Shown: piece by piece, positions 18,599-26,488 of the stretch | Position numbering within the stretch: position 1 is the stretch's first letter | Layout: each line of letters starts with the position of its first letter | Assembly (NCBI GenBank): GCA_021325135.1 | Contig: JAJPHT010000029.1 | Coordinates: forward strand, 168,144-232,143 | Reading direction: 5' to 3' | DNA length: 64,000 nucleotides | Source: Pseudomonadota bacterium | GTDB lineage: Archaea; Thermoplasmatota; SW-10-69-26; JACQPN01; JAJPHT01 | Notes under the pieces: generated by a model | Told to the model about the DNA's origin: nothing | Databases searched by the model: none | What the model saw: only the letters and a program-made list of their open reading frames with translations | Translations under genes and position numbers: made by a program

Positions 18599-19714
18599 AT
18601 GGCGACCAAGGCCGACTACTACGAGCTGCTGGGCGTCCCCCGCGACGCCAGCGCCGAGGACGTGAAGAAGGCGTACCGCAGGCTGGCGCTCCAGTACCAC
18701 CCCGACCGCAACCGGGAGCCGGGGGCCGAGGAGCGCTTCAAGGAGATCAGCGAGGCCTACGCGGTCCTCAGCGACGCCGAGAAGCGGAAGACCTACGACC
18801 AGTTCGGGCACGCCGGGTTCGACGAGCGCTACACCCAGGAGGACATCTTCCGCGGGGCGGACTTCGGCGACATGGGCTTCGACATGGGGAGCATATTCCG
18901 CACCATCTTCGGGGCCGGCTTCGGCGGCGGGCCGCAGGGCGGGCGCAACCTCGAGACCTCCCTGGAGATCACCCTGGAGGACGTGGCCAACGGGGGCGAG
19001 AAGGAGGTGCGCGTGACGCGGCTGGAGCGGTGCGAGTCGTGCGGCGGCTCGGGCGCCAAGCCCGGCACGCGGCCCACGCGCTGCCCGACGTGCCGCGGCC
19101 ACGGCCAGGTGGCGCGCCAGATGCGCACGCCCTTCGGCCTGGTGCAGACCGCGGGCCCCTGCCCCCAGTGCGGCGGCCGCGGCGAGGTCGTCGCGACGCC
19201 CGACCCCGCGTGCAAGGGCGAAGGGCGCATCCAGCGCACGCGCACGCTCAACATCCGCATCCCAGAAGGCGTTCCCGACGGGGGCACGCTGCGCCTGCGC
19301 GGCGAGGGCGAGGCCGGCCCTGACGGATTCCCCGACGGCGACCTCTACGTGCACGTCCGCGTGAAGCCGCACGCGGTCTTCCAGCGCGACGGCGACGACC
19401 TGCACGTCCCCGTGCCGCTCACCTTCAGCCAGGCGGCGCTGGGCGACGAGGTGGACGTGCCGCTGCTGGAGGGCAAGCAGGACCGCATCATCATCCCGGC
19501 GGGCACGCAGGGGGGCGAGGTCTTCCGCCTGCGCGGCAAGGGGCTCCCCAGCCTCAACGGCAGCCGCCGCGGCGACCTCCTGGCCCACGCCCGCGTCTAC
19601 ACGCCCGTGAAGCTGAGCGCGGAGGAGCGGAAGCTCTTCGAGGAGCTTGCGCGGCTCGAAGGGCGCGAGCCGAGGAAGGGGTTCTTCTCCGACCTCAAGA
19701 AGAAGCTGGGATGA
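18599..19714 (+). CDS. dnaJ: DnaJ co-chaperone
   Basis: 371-residue Hsp40. J domain at residues 5-70 with the HPD motif (YHPDRN), then the Gly/Phe segment, a zinc-finger region and C-terminal substrate domains. Three zinc repeats are canonical: [24 protein letters not shown]. The fourth reads DPACKGEG where DPCxACxGxG is expected, so one zinc-1 ligand is missing. No dnaK or grpE is in the window. I start at the ATG of [12 protein letters not shown], the family's usual N-terminus; an in-frame upstream start adds non-homologous residues. Confidence 0.95.
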   Translation: MATKADYYELLGVPRDASAEDVKKAYRRLALQYHPDRNREPGAEERFKEISEAYAVLSDAEKRKTYDQFGHAGFDERYTQEDIFRGADFGDMGFDMGSIFRTIFGAGFGGGPQGGRNLETSLEITLEDVANGGEKEVRVTRLERCESCGGSGAKPGTRPTRCPTCRGHGQVARQMRTPFGLVQTAGPCPQCGGRGEVVATPDPACKGEGRIQRTRTLNIRIPEGVPDGGTLRLRGEGEAGPDGFPDGDLYVHVRVKPHAVFQRDGDDLHVPVPLTFSQAALGDEVDVPLLEGKQDRIIIPAGTQGGEVFRLRGKGLPSLNGSRRGDLLAHARVYTPVKLSAEERKLFEELARLEGREPRKGFFSDLKKKLG

Positions 19715-19919
19715 GGAGCGCCGGGCGCGCCAGGATACGAGGTCGAGCCGCCAGCGCGATGGCCTCCAGCGCGAGGTCCACGTCCATCTCCAGCGCGCAG
19801 CCGACGCCCGCCTCGAAGTGCTCGCACGAGCGGCATCTCGCGGGGGACTTGCACGACATCGACTCCATGGGCCACGCGCCATGCGTCCAGTGGACACGAG
19901 GGGTCATGGGGGTGCCCAT
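19695..19919 (-). CDS. small cysteine-rich hypothetical protein
   Basis: About 74 residues with [19 protein letters not shown], a CxxxxxCxxC plus C pattern that could bind zinc or a cluster, followed by an amphipathic helix ([12 protein letters not shown]). It overlaps the last 20 bases of dnaJ. A TTAAGG TATA-like element (19970-19977) is about 50 bp upstream and would be shared with the divergent gene at 20001. Gene status is uncertain because opposing GC-rich frames are often open. Confidence 0.45.
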   Translation of the reverse strand: MGTPMTPRVHWTHGAWPMESMSCKSPARCRSCEHFEAGVGCALEMDVDLALEAIALAARPRILARPALLIPASS

Positions 19920-20000
19920 GGGGGAGGGGGCGCCGAAAGTGGAGGCGGGCGGGCGTTCCTCCGGCGTCACCCTTAAGGAGCGCGCCCCGTCTGGGACCCT

Positions 20001-20435
20001 GTGCCCGTCACGCGCCTGGAGCTCACCGGCATCGAGGCCAAGCGGTACTCGAAGACCAACGAGCGGCTCCCGCAGATCCGGATCGACCACTCCTCCACCG
20101 TGACGCTGGTGAAGGAGCTGACGCCCCAGGAGGTCAACGTGGAGTTCCGCTACACGGCCGCCTACGGCGCCGTGGGCGTCATCCGCATCGAGGGGAACAT
20201 GAACTTCACCTGCGACGCGAAGGCCTTCGAGACGCAATGGCGCACCACGAGCCAGATGCCCCACGAGGCCGCGACCGAGATCCACAGCACCGTCATGCGC
20301 GCGTGCGTGCCCCAGGCCGTGGGCATCGCGAAGGACCTCCAGCTCCCTCCCCCCATCCCGCTCCCGCAGGTGAACTTCGGCCCCCAGCAGCAGGCGCAGA
20401 AGGCCGGCGCGGTGCACGGGCCCGAAGTGATGTGA
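20001..20435 (+). CDS. conserved archaeal protein, possibly SecB-like
   Basis: 144 residues. The pattern of long beta strands (VNVEFRYTAAYGAVGVIRIEGNMNFTC-type segment) followed by a helix and the tail PPPIPLPQVNF recalls SecB-like export chaperones, which end in a Pro/Leu-rich ...P-L-NLAPVNF segment; a SecB-like fold is known in Methanocaldococcus. This is a low-confidence analogy. GTG start is exactly 27 bp after the centre of TTAAGG at 19970-19977, so the mRNA is probably leaderless. The stop codon is the first triplet of TGATATCA. Confidence 0.65.
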   Translation: MPVTRLELTGIEAKRYSKTNERLPQIRIDHSSTVTLVKELTPQEVNVEFRYTAAYGAVGVIRIEGNMNFTCDAKAFETQWRTTSQMPHEAATEIHSTVMRACVPQAVGIAKDLQLPPPIPLPQVNFGPQQQAQKAGAVHGPEVM

Positions 20436-20526
20436 TATCACGGCTCGCGATAGCAGAATGAGAAGCCATCAAGCTATCAAAATGGATTGATAGCATGCGC
20501 TTGCGCGACCTCGAACGGATGCTATC
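20433..20526. promoter_or_regulatory. GATATC/GATAGC motif cluster before the METTL5-like gene
   Basis: AT-rich strip in a GC-rich genome. It contains TGATATCA (20433-20440), GATAGC (20449-20454), GCTATC (20473-20478), GATAGC (20489-20494) and GCTATC (20521-20526, already in the coding region). The composite AGCTATCAAAA-N6-GATAGCA (20472-20495) has the same sequence and spacing at 33764-33787. The last base is the A of the gene's ATG. Confidence 0.6.
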
Positions 20527-21118
20527 ACGCGTCCCGCCGCACCCTTCCCCCAAGCTGGAGCTGGAGCAGTACGCGACGCCCGCCGACCTGGCGGGGCCGC
20601 TCCTGCACGAGGCGCTCGCGCTGGGCGACGTCGAGGGGAAGCGCGTCGTCGACCTGGGGTGCGGCACGGGCGTCTTCGCCCTGGGCGCCTCGATCTTGGG
20701 CGCGGCCGAGGTCGCGGGCGTCGACGTGGACGCCAGCGCGCTGGCCGTCGCGCGGCGCGAGGCCGATCGCCTGGGCGCGCGCGTCGAGTGGGTCGAGGCC
20801 GACGTGCGCGCGTGGCGCGGCGCGGCCGACACCGTGCTCATGAACCCGCCCTTCGGCGCGCAGGCGCGCGGCGCGGACCGCGCCTTCCTGGACGCCGCGT
20901 TCCGCGCGGCGCCGGTCGTCTACTCGCTGCACAACGCGGGGACGCGCGCGTTCGTGGAGGAATACGCCGCGGCGGCCGGCTTCCGCGCCACGCACGCGTG
21001 GGCCATGCGCTTCGCCCTTCGGCACACCTACCGCCACCACGAGAAGGCCGTCCAGGAGATCGACGTCGTCGCGCTCCGGCTTTGCCGTGATTCCGTCACC
21101 GAAGCCCGGGATGAGTAG
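20495..21118 (+). CDS. METTL5-like rRNA/DNA adenine methyltransferase
   Basis: 207-residue Rossmann methyltransferase. SAM motif VVDLGCGTGVFALGA (about residues 50-64), acidic GVDVDASAL, and the catalytic NPPFGAQ signature of adenine-N6 methyltransferases. The N-terminal PHPSPKLELEQYATPADLA is the hallmark of the METTL5/archaeal COG2263 group, whose eukaryotic member methylates 18S rRNA. ATG is embedded in the last GATAGCATG of the upstream motif cluster. Confidence 0.92.
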   Translation: MRLRDLERMLSRVPPHPSPKLELEQYATPADLAGPLLHEALALGDVEGKRVVDLGCGTGVFALGASILGAAEVAGVDVDASALAVARREADRLGARVEWVEADVRAWRGAADTVLMNPPFGAQARGADRAFLDAAFRAAPVVYSLHNAGTRAFVEEYAAAAGFRATHAWAMRFALRHTYRHHEKAVQEIDVVALRLCRDSVTEARDE

Positions 21119-21233
21119 GACTTTGTCACGGCGCCACCACAGGTGCCGCCGAGATTCGACAATCTGTCACTGAAGAACCGTACTTCAAGAACTCGATCAG
21201 CCAAACAGCAGCCGCGACGGTCGCCCGATGCGG

Positions 21234-21242
21234 CTTTATATG
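21234..21242 (+). promoter_or_regulatory. TATA box for csl4-rpoL-truD
   Basis: CTTTATATG, one of the clearest TATA elements in the window, 29 bp before the csl4 ATG. This spacing predicts a leader of only a few bases. Confidence 0.7.
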
Positions 21243-21270
21243 AGCGCCCCTTTGCCCGCTCCGGGTTTTC

Positions 21271-21840
21271 ATGGCGGACCGGCGTCTCGTGTATCCCGGG
21301 GACTCCGTCGGCGTGGCCGAGGAGTTCGTCGCAGGGCCGGGCACCTACGAGGAGAATGGCGAGGTCTTCGCCGCGACCGTGGGCATGCTCACGCTGGACA
21401 CCACGGACTTCGTGGCGCGCGTCGAGCCCTTCCCCAGCCAGCCGGCCGTCGTCAAGCCCGGCGACATCGTGCTGGGCGTCGTGCAGGCCACGCGCCCCAG
21501 CATGGCCATCGTCGAGGTCAAGGCCATCGCGAGCAGGCCCAACCGCGGCATCGGCGGCGACACCAACGGCACGCTGCACGTCTCCAAGAGCAGCGACCAG
21601 TACGTCGACAGCATGGAGAGCGCCTTCCGCGTGCGCGACATCGTGCGCGCCAAGGTGCTCGAGTCCGACCCCGCCATCCAGCTCACCACCAAGGGCCCCG
21701 ACCTCGGGGTCCTCAAGTCCTACTGCCCGCGCTGCGGCAGCCCCATGGCCCGCAAGGGCCGCGGCGTCGTGTGCCCCGAGTGCGACTGGAAGGACACCAA
21801 GAAGCTCGCCGCGGACTACGGCGAGGGCTACATCCTCTGA
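21271..21840 (+). CDS. csl4: exosome RNA-binding subunit Csl4
   Basis: 189 residues. An N-terminal domain (VYPGDSVGVAEEF) is followed by an S1-like RNA-binding barrel (KPGDIVLGVVQATRPSMAIVEV, FRVRDIVRAKVL) and a C-terminal zinc ribbon CPRCGSPM...CPECDW. It caps the archaeal exosome with Rrp4 and links it to DnaG. First gene of an operon with rpoL (9 bp gap) and truD. Confidence 0.96.
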   Translation: MADRRLVYPGDSVGVAEEFVAGPGTYEENGEVFAATVGMLTLDTTDFVARVEPFPSQPAVVKPGDIVLGVVQATRPSMAIVEVKAIASRPNRGIGGDTNGTLHVSKSSDQYVDSMESAFRVRDIVRAKVLESDPAIQLTTKGPDLGVLKSYCPRCGSPMARKGRGVVCPECDWKDTKKLAADYGEGYIL

Positions 21841-21849
21841 GGTCTCCCC

Positions 21850-22128
21850 ATGGAACTGCGCCTTCGAAACAAGACGAACAACAAGCTGGAGCTCGAGGTC
21901 ATCGGGGAGAACGACACGCTCCTCAACCTCCTCAAGCAGAAGCTCCTCGAGGACCCCGGCGTCGAGACGGCCACCTACGTCATGGGCCACCCGTACCTCG
22001 ACAACCCCCTCTTCGTCGTGGAGACCAAGAGCGGCAAGCCCGAGCAGTCGCTGAAGAACGCGGCCAAGGAGCTGCGCCAGCAGTTCGACGAGTTCGAGAC
22101 GCTGCTCGTCCGCGCAACGGGGGCGTAA
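21850..22128 (+). CDS. rpoL: DNA-directed RNA polymerase subunit L
   Basis: 92 residues, the archaeal homologue of eukaryotic Rpb11 that dimerises with RpoD to nucleate polymerase assembly. Typical segments are LELEVIGENDTLLNLLKQKLL, VETATYVMGHPYL and NPLFVVETKSG. Directly downstream of csl4, a neighbour also seen in other archaea. Confidence 0.96.
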   Translation: MELRLRNKTNNKLELEVIGENDTLLNLLKQKLLEDPGVETATYVMGHPYLDNPLFVVETKSGKPEQSLKNAAKELRQQFDEFETLLVRATGA

Positions 22129-22181
22129 GCCACCGTGCGCCGACGAACCGAAGGATCGTCGAGCGCCACGGGCCAGTGAGC

Positions 22182-23501
22182 ATGATCGAGCCCCAGGCGT
22201 TCGAGAAGGCGCTGGGGCTCGAACGATATCTCACCGCGGACCTCCCCGGCACGGGCGGCCGCCTCAAGGCGCGCCCCGAGGACTTTGTCGTCGAGGAGGT
22301 GCCCCTCGCCTTCCCACCCCCCGTCGCGGAGGGCAAGTACACCGTCGCCGCGCTGCGCGTGCGCAACTGGGAGACCAACCGCCTCGTGGGCGAATTGGCC
22401 CGCCGCCTGGACCTGCCGCGGGAGAGCGTCTTCTTCGCCGGCACCAAGGACAAGCGCGCCGTAACGACGCAGTACGTGAGCCTCCGCGCGCCCGAGGAGC
22501 GCGTGCGCGCCCTGGACCTCAAGGACGTGGAGGTGCTGGAGACGCGCCGCGTGGACCGCGCGCCCAAGATCGGCGAGCTGGTGGGCAACCGCTTCGCCAT
22601 CATCGTGCGCTCCATGGACGCGCCGCTGCGCGAGGCCGCCGCGCGCGCCTCCGCGATCCTCGCCCGCGTCGAGCGCGAAGGGGGCTTCCCCAACTACTTC
22701 GGCGTGCAGCGCTTCGGCGTCGTGCGCCCCGTGACGCACCTCGTGGGCGAGCAGATCGTCCGCGGCGACCTGGAGGAGGCCGTGCGCCTCTACGTGGGCA
22801 ACCCGCAGCCCGACGAGCCCGCCGAGACGCGCGAGGCGCGGGCCCGCTACGACGCGACGCGCGACCCCGCCTCGTCCCTCCCCCTCTTCCCGCGCTACGC
22901 GGGCTTCGAGCGCCAGATGCTCGACCACCTCGCGCGCCACCCGGGCGACTTCGAAGGCGCCCTGCTCTCCCTCCCCGCGAACCTGCGCACCATGTTCGTC
23001 TACGCGGCGCAGAGCCTCCTCTTCAACCGCATCGTGAGCCGCCGCATGGCCGCGGGCCTGGGCCTCAACGACCCCACCGTGGGCGACCTCGTCGCGGCCG
23101 TGGACGCCGAGGGCCGCCCCGAGAAGGAGCGCCTCCACCGCGTCACCCCCACGAACCTGGAGCGCGTCCGGAGGCTGTGCCGCAAGGGCGGCGCGCTGGT
23201 CACGGGCGGCATCCTGGGCAGCGACGCGCCCTTCGCGGAGGGCCCCATGGGCGAGATCGAGCGCGCCGTCCTCGCCGAGGCAGGCTATCGCCAGGAGGAC
23301 TTCCGCATCCCGCACCTCCCCGAGGTCGCGAGCTTCGGCACGCGCCGCGAGCTTCTCGCCCCCTTGGGCCCCGTGACGTGGGACGCGGGCGAGGACGACG
23401 CCGGCGAGCGCATCGCGCTGCGCTTCTTCCTCCTCAAGGGGAGCTACGCCACCTGCCTCCTCCGGGAGGTCCTCAAGAGCCCCGCCGCAGCCTTCGGCTG
23501 A
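22182..23501 (+). CDS. truD: tRNA pseudouridine(13) synthase TruD
   Basis: About 439 residues. Motifs: KARPEDFVVEEVP, the catalytic-Asp signature FAGTKDKRAVT, GNRFAIIVR and NYFGVQRFG, with the archaeal TRUD insertion domain in the middle. Isomerises U13 in tRNAs. ATG at 22182 matches the usual start just before the first alpha helix; an in-frame GTG lies two codons upstream. Third gene after csl4 and rpoL, 53 bp gap. Confidence 0.95.
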   Translation: MIEPQAFEKALGLERYLTADLPGTGGRLKARPEDFVVEEVPLAFPPPVAEGKYTVAALRVRNWETNRLVGELARRLDLPRESVFFAGTKDKRAVTTQYVSLRAPEERVRALDLKDVEVLETRRVDRAPKIGELVGNRFAIIVRSMDAPLREAAARASAILARVEREGGFPNYFGVQRFGVVRPVTHLVGEQIVRGDLEEAVRLYVGNPQPDEPAETREARARYDATRDPASSLPLFPRYAGFERQMLDHLARHPGDFEGALLSLPANLRTMFVYAAQSLLFNRIVSRRMAAGLGLNDPTVGDLVAAVDAEGRPEKERLHRVTPTNLERVRRLCRKGGALVTGGILGSDAPFAEGPMGEIERAVLAEAGYRQEDFRIPHLPEVASFGTRRELLAPLGPVTWDAGEDDAGERIALRFFLLKGSYATCLLREVLKSPAAAFG

Positions 23502-23568
23502 GCCTCGGCCGGGCCGCACCCCGGCAGATTCCGGTTGGCTTAAGCGTGGCGGGAGGAGGATACCCCCC

Positions 23569-24087
23569 ATGCGCTCGGGGCTCCTCACGGCCATCGCCCT
23601 CGCCCTTGCCGGCGTCGGCGAGGTCCAGTGGGCCATCGCGTTCTTCACCCATGGGAACCAGCTCTTCGACGCGCTGATGACGCTCATCGCCGGCATCGGC
23701 CTGGGAATCGCGGCCTTCGGGTTCTACGCCGACGCCGAAGGGCGCCACGTCGCCGCCCCCGTGGGCCTCGCCGTCGCGGCCGCCGCGCAGGTGGGCTACG
23801 TCGCCGCCTACGCCGGGCACGCGGCGCTCACCCCCGTGGGCCCCATCACGCTCGCCACGCTGGGCAGCGCGCTGGGCCTCGTGCTGGCCGCCTTCGGCGC
23901 GCGCCGCGGCGCCGCCACGCTGACCCTCGCCCGCGCGGGCCTCGCCATCGCCTGCGTGAGCGGCATCCTCTGGATCGTCGGCGACGCCAGCGCGGGCGAG
24001 TTCAGCTTCATGTTCGGCAACGTCATGGCGCCCCTGGGCTGGGGGCTCGCCGCCCTTTTCGCCGGGCGCGCGGACGCCGAGGCGTGA
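23569..24087 (+). CDS. hypothetical five-helix membrane protein
   Basis: 172 residues with about five hydrophobic helices (residues 5-25, 36-52, 60-82, 91-108, 118-138) and few charged residues. No family recognised. The TATA-like ggcttaag at 23538-23545 lies 25-30 bp before the ATG, so the transcript is probably leaderless. Confidence 0.65.
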   Translation: MRSGLLTAIALALAGVGEVQWAIAFFTHGNQLFDALMTLIAGIGLGIAAFGFYADAEGRHVAAPVGLAVAAAAQVGYVAAYAGHAALTPVGPITLATLGSALGLVLAAFGARRGAATLTLARAGLAIACVSGILWIVGDASAGEFSFMFGNVMAPLGWGLAALFAGRADAEA

Positions 24088-24142
24088 ACGCGCGTTTCAG
24101 GATCGGTGCCTTCTTAATCGCGCGCCGAGTCTAAGCCATCGG

Positions 24143-25156
24143 ATGCACACCTTGGACGCGTTTCTTGCGGAGGTCGACCGGCGCCTCAAGGACGCCGACG
24201 ACCGGGAGCCGCGCGTGATCGACCTGCTTCGCCCCGAAGAGACCGCCGCCCTGCGCGCCCGCGGCTCCAAGGTGTTCCGCGTCCTCGTGCGCATCAGCGA
24301 CGACAAGCTCCTCTCCATCCCCCAGCAGGTCAAGGAGTGCGTCCGCTACGCGTGGGGCGACGCCGTCGCGGGCGCGCGCCGCGCCGACGCCGACGAGGTC
24401 GGCGGGGTCGTCGACCGCGTCTACAGCCTGGGCGAGCACAGCGGCTTCAAGATCGACCAGAGCCCCGTGATGGCGCGGGTCCTCCGCGAGGCCGAAGAGG
24501 GCGGGTTCGACGCGCTGGTGTGCCGCGACGGCTCGCGCCTGGGGCGCGACTACTGGGAGAAGATGGGCACCATCCGCGACCTGCGCCGCGCCGACGTCGA
24601 GCTGCACATCCTGGAGGACGGCGGCTTCTTCGACTACGAGGACAGCATGAGCAAGGTCCGCAGCTTCGCCAACACATGGGGCGACGAGGGCAAGAAGCTG
24701 GAGGAGATCCGCAAGTCCATGCGCGCCACGGAGGCCATCCGCGAGGCGCGCTTCCCCACCACGAGCCTCCCCTACGGCTACGAGCCCGCGCTGGACCCCG
24801 TGAGCCGGCGGAAGGTGTGGCGCCAGACGCCCGACGCGGCCAAGGTGCGCGCGATCTTCCAGAGCCTCACCGAGGAGCCCTACGAGGAGTTCAGCAGCCT
24901 CTCGCGCCGCTTCGGCGTGAGCCGGCAACTCCTCCGCAAGATCCTGCGCAACCGCGCCTACACGGGCGGGTTCAACTGGAAGGGCGAGTTCGTCCACGCC
25001 GAGCCGCACGTCATCCCGCCCGTGATCGACGAGGCGCTCTTCGAGGCGGTCCAGAAGATCCTGGAGCGCCGCGAGATGACGGCCCGCATCCGCAGCCCGG
25101 ACCTCATGGACGTGCTGCTGGGCTTCCAGGGGAGCCCCCAGAAGCCGGCGCCGTAA
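24143..25156 (+). CDS. serine recombinase (resolvase/invertase family)
   Basis: 337 residues. Resolvase catalytic domain about 44-190: RISDDKLLSIPQQ supplies nucleophile Ser52 and its activating Arg50, and RLGRD (Arg132, Arg135) is the second active-site motif. It is followed by a recombinase-type DNA-binding domain with PYGY and NRAYTGGFNWKGEF near 270. It lacks the zinc ribbon and long coiled coil of phage large serine integrases. TATA-like cttaatc lies about 30 bp before the ATG. A clear paralogue faces it at 25243-26139. Confidence 0.9.
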   Translation: MHTLDAFLAEVDRRLKDADDREPRVIDLLRPEETAALRARGSKVFRVLVRISDDKLLSIPQQVKECVRYAWGDAVAGARRADADEVGGVVDRVYSLGEHSGFKIDQSPVMARVLREAEEGGFDALVCRDGSRLGRDYWEKMGTIRDLRRADVELHILEDGGFFDYEDSMSKVRSFANTWGDEGKKLEEIRKSMRATEAIREARFPTTSLPYGYEPALDPVSRRKVWRQTPDAAKVRAIFQSLTEEPYEEFSSLSRRFGVSRQLLRKILRNRAYTGGFNWKGEFVHAEPHVIPPVIDEALFEAVQKILERREMTARIRSPDLMDVLLGFQGSPQKPAP

Positions 25157-25167
25157 GGACCGGGTTT

Positions 25168-25186
25168 CTCGTACCGTTCGTACGAG
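25168..25186. repeat. inverted repeat between opposed recombinase genes
   Basis: Perfect arms CTCGTAC (25168-25174) and GTACGAG (25180-25186) with a 5-nt centre CGTTC. It sits 11 bp after the stop of the rightward recombinase in an AT-richer gap. It could be a bidirectional terminator or a recombination crossover site. Confidence 0.6.
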
Positions 25187-25242
25187 TCCTACGGTTAGTA
25201 ATTTAGGAATCACCCTGAACAAGTCAACGATTTTTCCAGGTC

Positions 25243-26139
25243 CTACTTGGGGCTTCTCCGGTCATCACCCTTGGAAGCCCCTCGGCGCTGCCCCCGGATC
25301 TCCTGGACCGCCCCAAACGCCTCGGCGGTCACCAGGGGCGGGACCACCTCGGCGGAGCAGGCCCGGAAGGCCCCCTCCCAGGTGTAGCCACCCGTGTACG
25401 CCCGGTTCGACAGGATGCGGTCGACCTGCGAGGGCGTGAGCCCCCGGTCGCGCCCCAAGGCGCTGAGGTTCGCGTCGGGCTCGCGCAGCAGCGCGTCGAA
25501 GAGGCTCCGGACGTTGGCGCCCTCCGCCTCGTGGACGCGCCACACGCGGCGCCCCAGCCTGGGGTCCTTCACGCTGCGGTAGCCGTAGGGGGGCCGCGTC
25601 GTGGGCAGGCCCATGTCGCGCAGCGCGGCGGTGGCGCGGGTGGCCTTGCGGATCTCCTCGCGCTTCTTCTCCTCGTCGGCCCACGTGCTGGCCCACGACT
25701 TGACCTTGTGGAGGCGGTCCTCGAAGTCGAAGGCGCCGCCGTCCTCGACGACGTGGAACTCGATCTTGGCGGCGCGCAGGTCGCGCAGCGTGCCCATCTT
25801 CTCCCAGTAGTCGCGCCCCAGGCGGCTGGAGTCGCGCACCACCAGGGCATGGAACCGCCCTTGGCGCGCGTCGTCGAGGAGCTGCTGGTAGACGGGGCTC
25901 GCCGTCATGCTGAAGCCGCTGTGCTCGCCGACGTTGTAGATGCCGTCGAGGAACGCCGGGGCGCCCAAGGCGGCCACGTAGGCGGCGCAGTCGTGGACCT
26001 GCTGCGGGATGCTGCGGAGCTTGTCGTCGCTCACGCGCGTCAGCACCCGGTAGCGCTTGGCCCCGTCCGGCGCCTCCAGCGTGACGACGGCGGGCTTGGT
26101 GTCGGGGCGCGGGAGGAGGTCCTCAAGCCTTGCGGACAT
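25243..26139 (-). CDS. serine recombinase, paralogue
   Basis: 298 residues, strongly similar to the recombinase at 24143-25156 along its whole length. Shared stretches include RVSDDKLRSIPQQ (Ser37), EHSGFSM, SSRLGRDYWEKMGTLRDLR, PPYGY and NRAYTGGYTWEGAF. Convergent with its paralogue and 17 bp overlapping the upstream AbrB-type gene, so the two form an operon. The two copies have diverged well beyond recent duplication. Confidence 0.9.
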   Translation of the reverse strand: MSARLEDLLPRPDTKPAVVTLEAPDGAKRYRVLTRVSDDKLRSIPQQVHDCAAYVAALGAPAFLDGIYNVGEHSGFSMTASPVYQQLLDDARQGRFHALVVRDSSRLGRDYWEKMGTLRDLRAAKIEFHVVEDGGAFDFEDRLHKVKSWASTWADEEKKREEIRKATRATAALRDMGLPTTRPPYGYRSVKDPRLGRRVWRVHEAEGANVRSLFDALLREPDANLSALGRDRGLTPSQVDRILSNRAYTGGYTWEGAFRACSAEVVPPLVTAEAFGAVQEIRGQRRGASKGDDRRSPK

Positions 26140-26440
26140 GGGCGGCGGTCCCTTGGAGCTCCCAGTCGACGCGGGAGCGGTCGTTCATGCGAAGCTGCTC
26201 CACCACGGCGGCGGGCAGCGCGGTGTAGAGGCTGTTGCCGCGGGTCTGCTTGTAGAGCCGGTACGTCGCCGCCTCGCCCTCCTCGCTCCCGGCCTTGGTG
26301 ACCCGGGCATACCCCCCCTCCACGTTCCAGCGCAGCCGGTCCGACGGGACCAGCCCCAGCTGGTCGCGGACCGCCTTGGGCACGGTCGTGAGCAGGTTGG
26401 ATTCGTATCCGGTGCGCCAGACGCGCGTTTCCAGCCCCAT
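26123..26440 (-). CDS. tandem AbrB/SpoVT-type regulator
   Basis: 105 residues holding two swapped-hairpin AbrB-like repeats: NLLTTVPKAVRDQLGLVPSDRLRW (first half) and NSLYTALPAAVVEQLRMNDRSRVDW (second half). Such tandem proteins bind DNA as pseudo-dimers and often act as antitoxins or autorepressors. Its start codon abuts a set of four 12-bp-spaced CTAGT repeats (26441-26481), the obvious operator. Its stop overlaps the recombinase start by 17 bp. Confidence 0.85.
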   Translation of the reverse strand: MGLETRVWRTGYESNLLTTVPKAVRDQLGLVPSDRLRWNVEGGYARVTKAGSEEGEAATYRLYKQTRGNSLYTALPAAVVEQLRMNDRSRVDWELQGTAAHVRKA

Positions 26441-26488
26441 CTAGTGACTCACCTAGTTTGACATCTAGTGAAAGGTCTAGTTAAATTC
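26441..26488. promoter_or_regulatory. four 12-bp iterons upstream of the AbrB-type gene
   Basis: CTAGT begins at 26441, 26453, 26465 and 26477, an exact 12-bp period, with alternating G or T as the sixth base. The first copy touches the start codon and the last overlaps a TTTAACTAG TATA-like box on the minus strand. One AbrB-type dimer per repeat, all on nearly the same face of the helix, would block the promoter. Confidence 0.8.

Noticed and set aside
24143..26440. Insertion sequence of the IS607 type
   Set aside because: IS607 has a short serine transposase and TnpB; there is no TnpB and no element ends visible.
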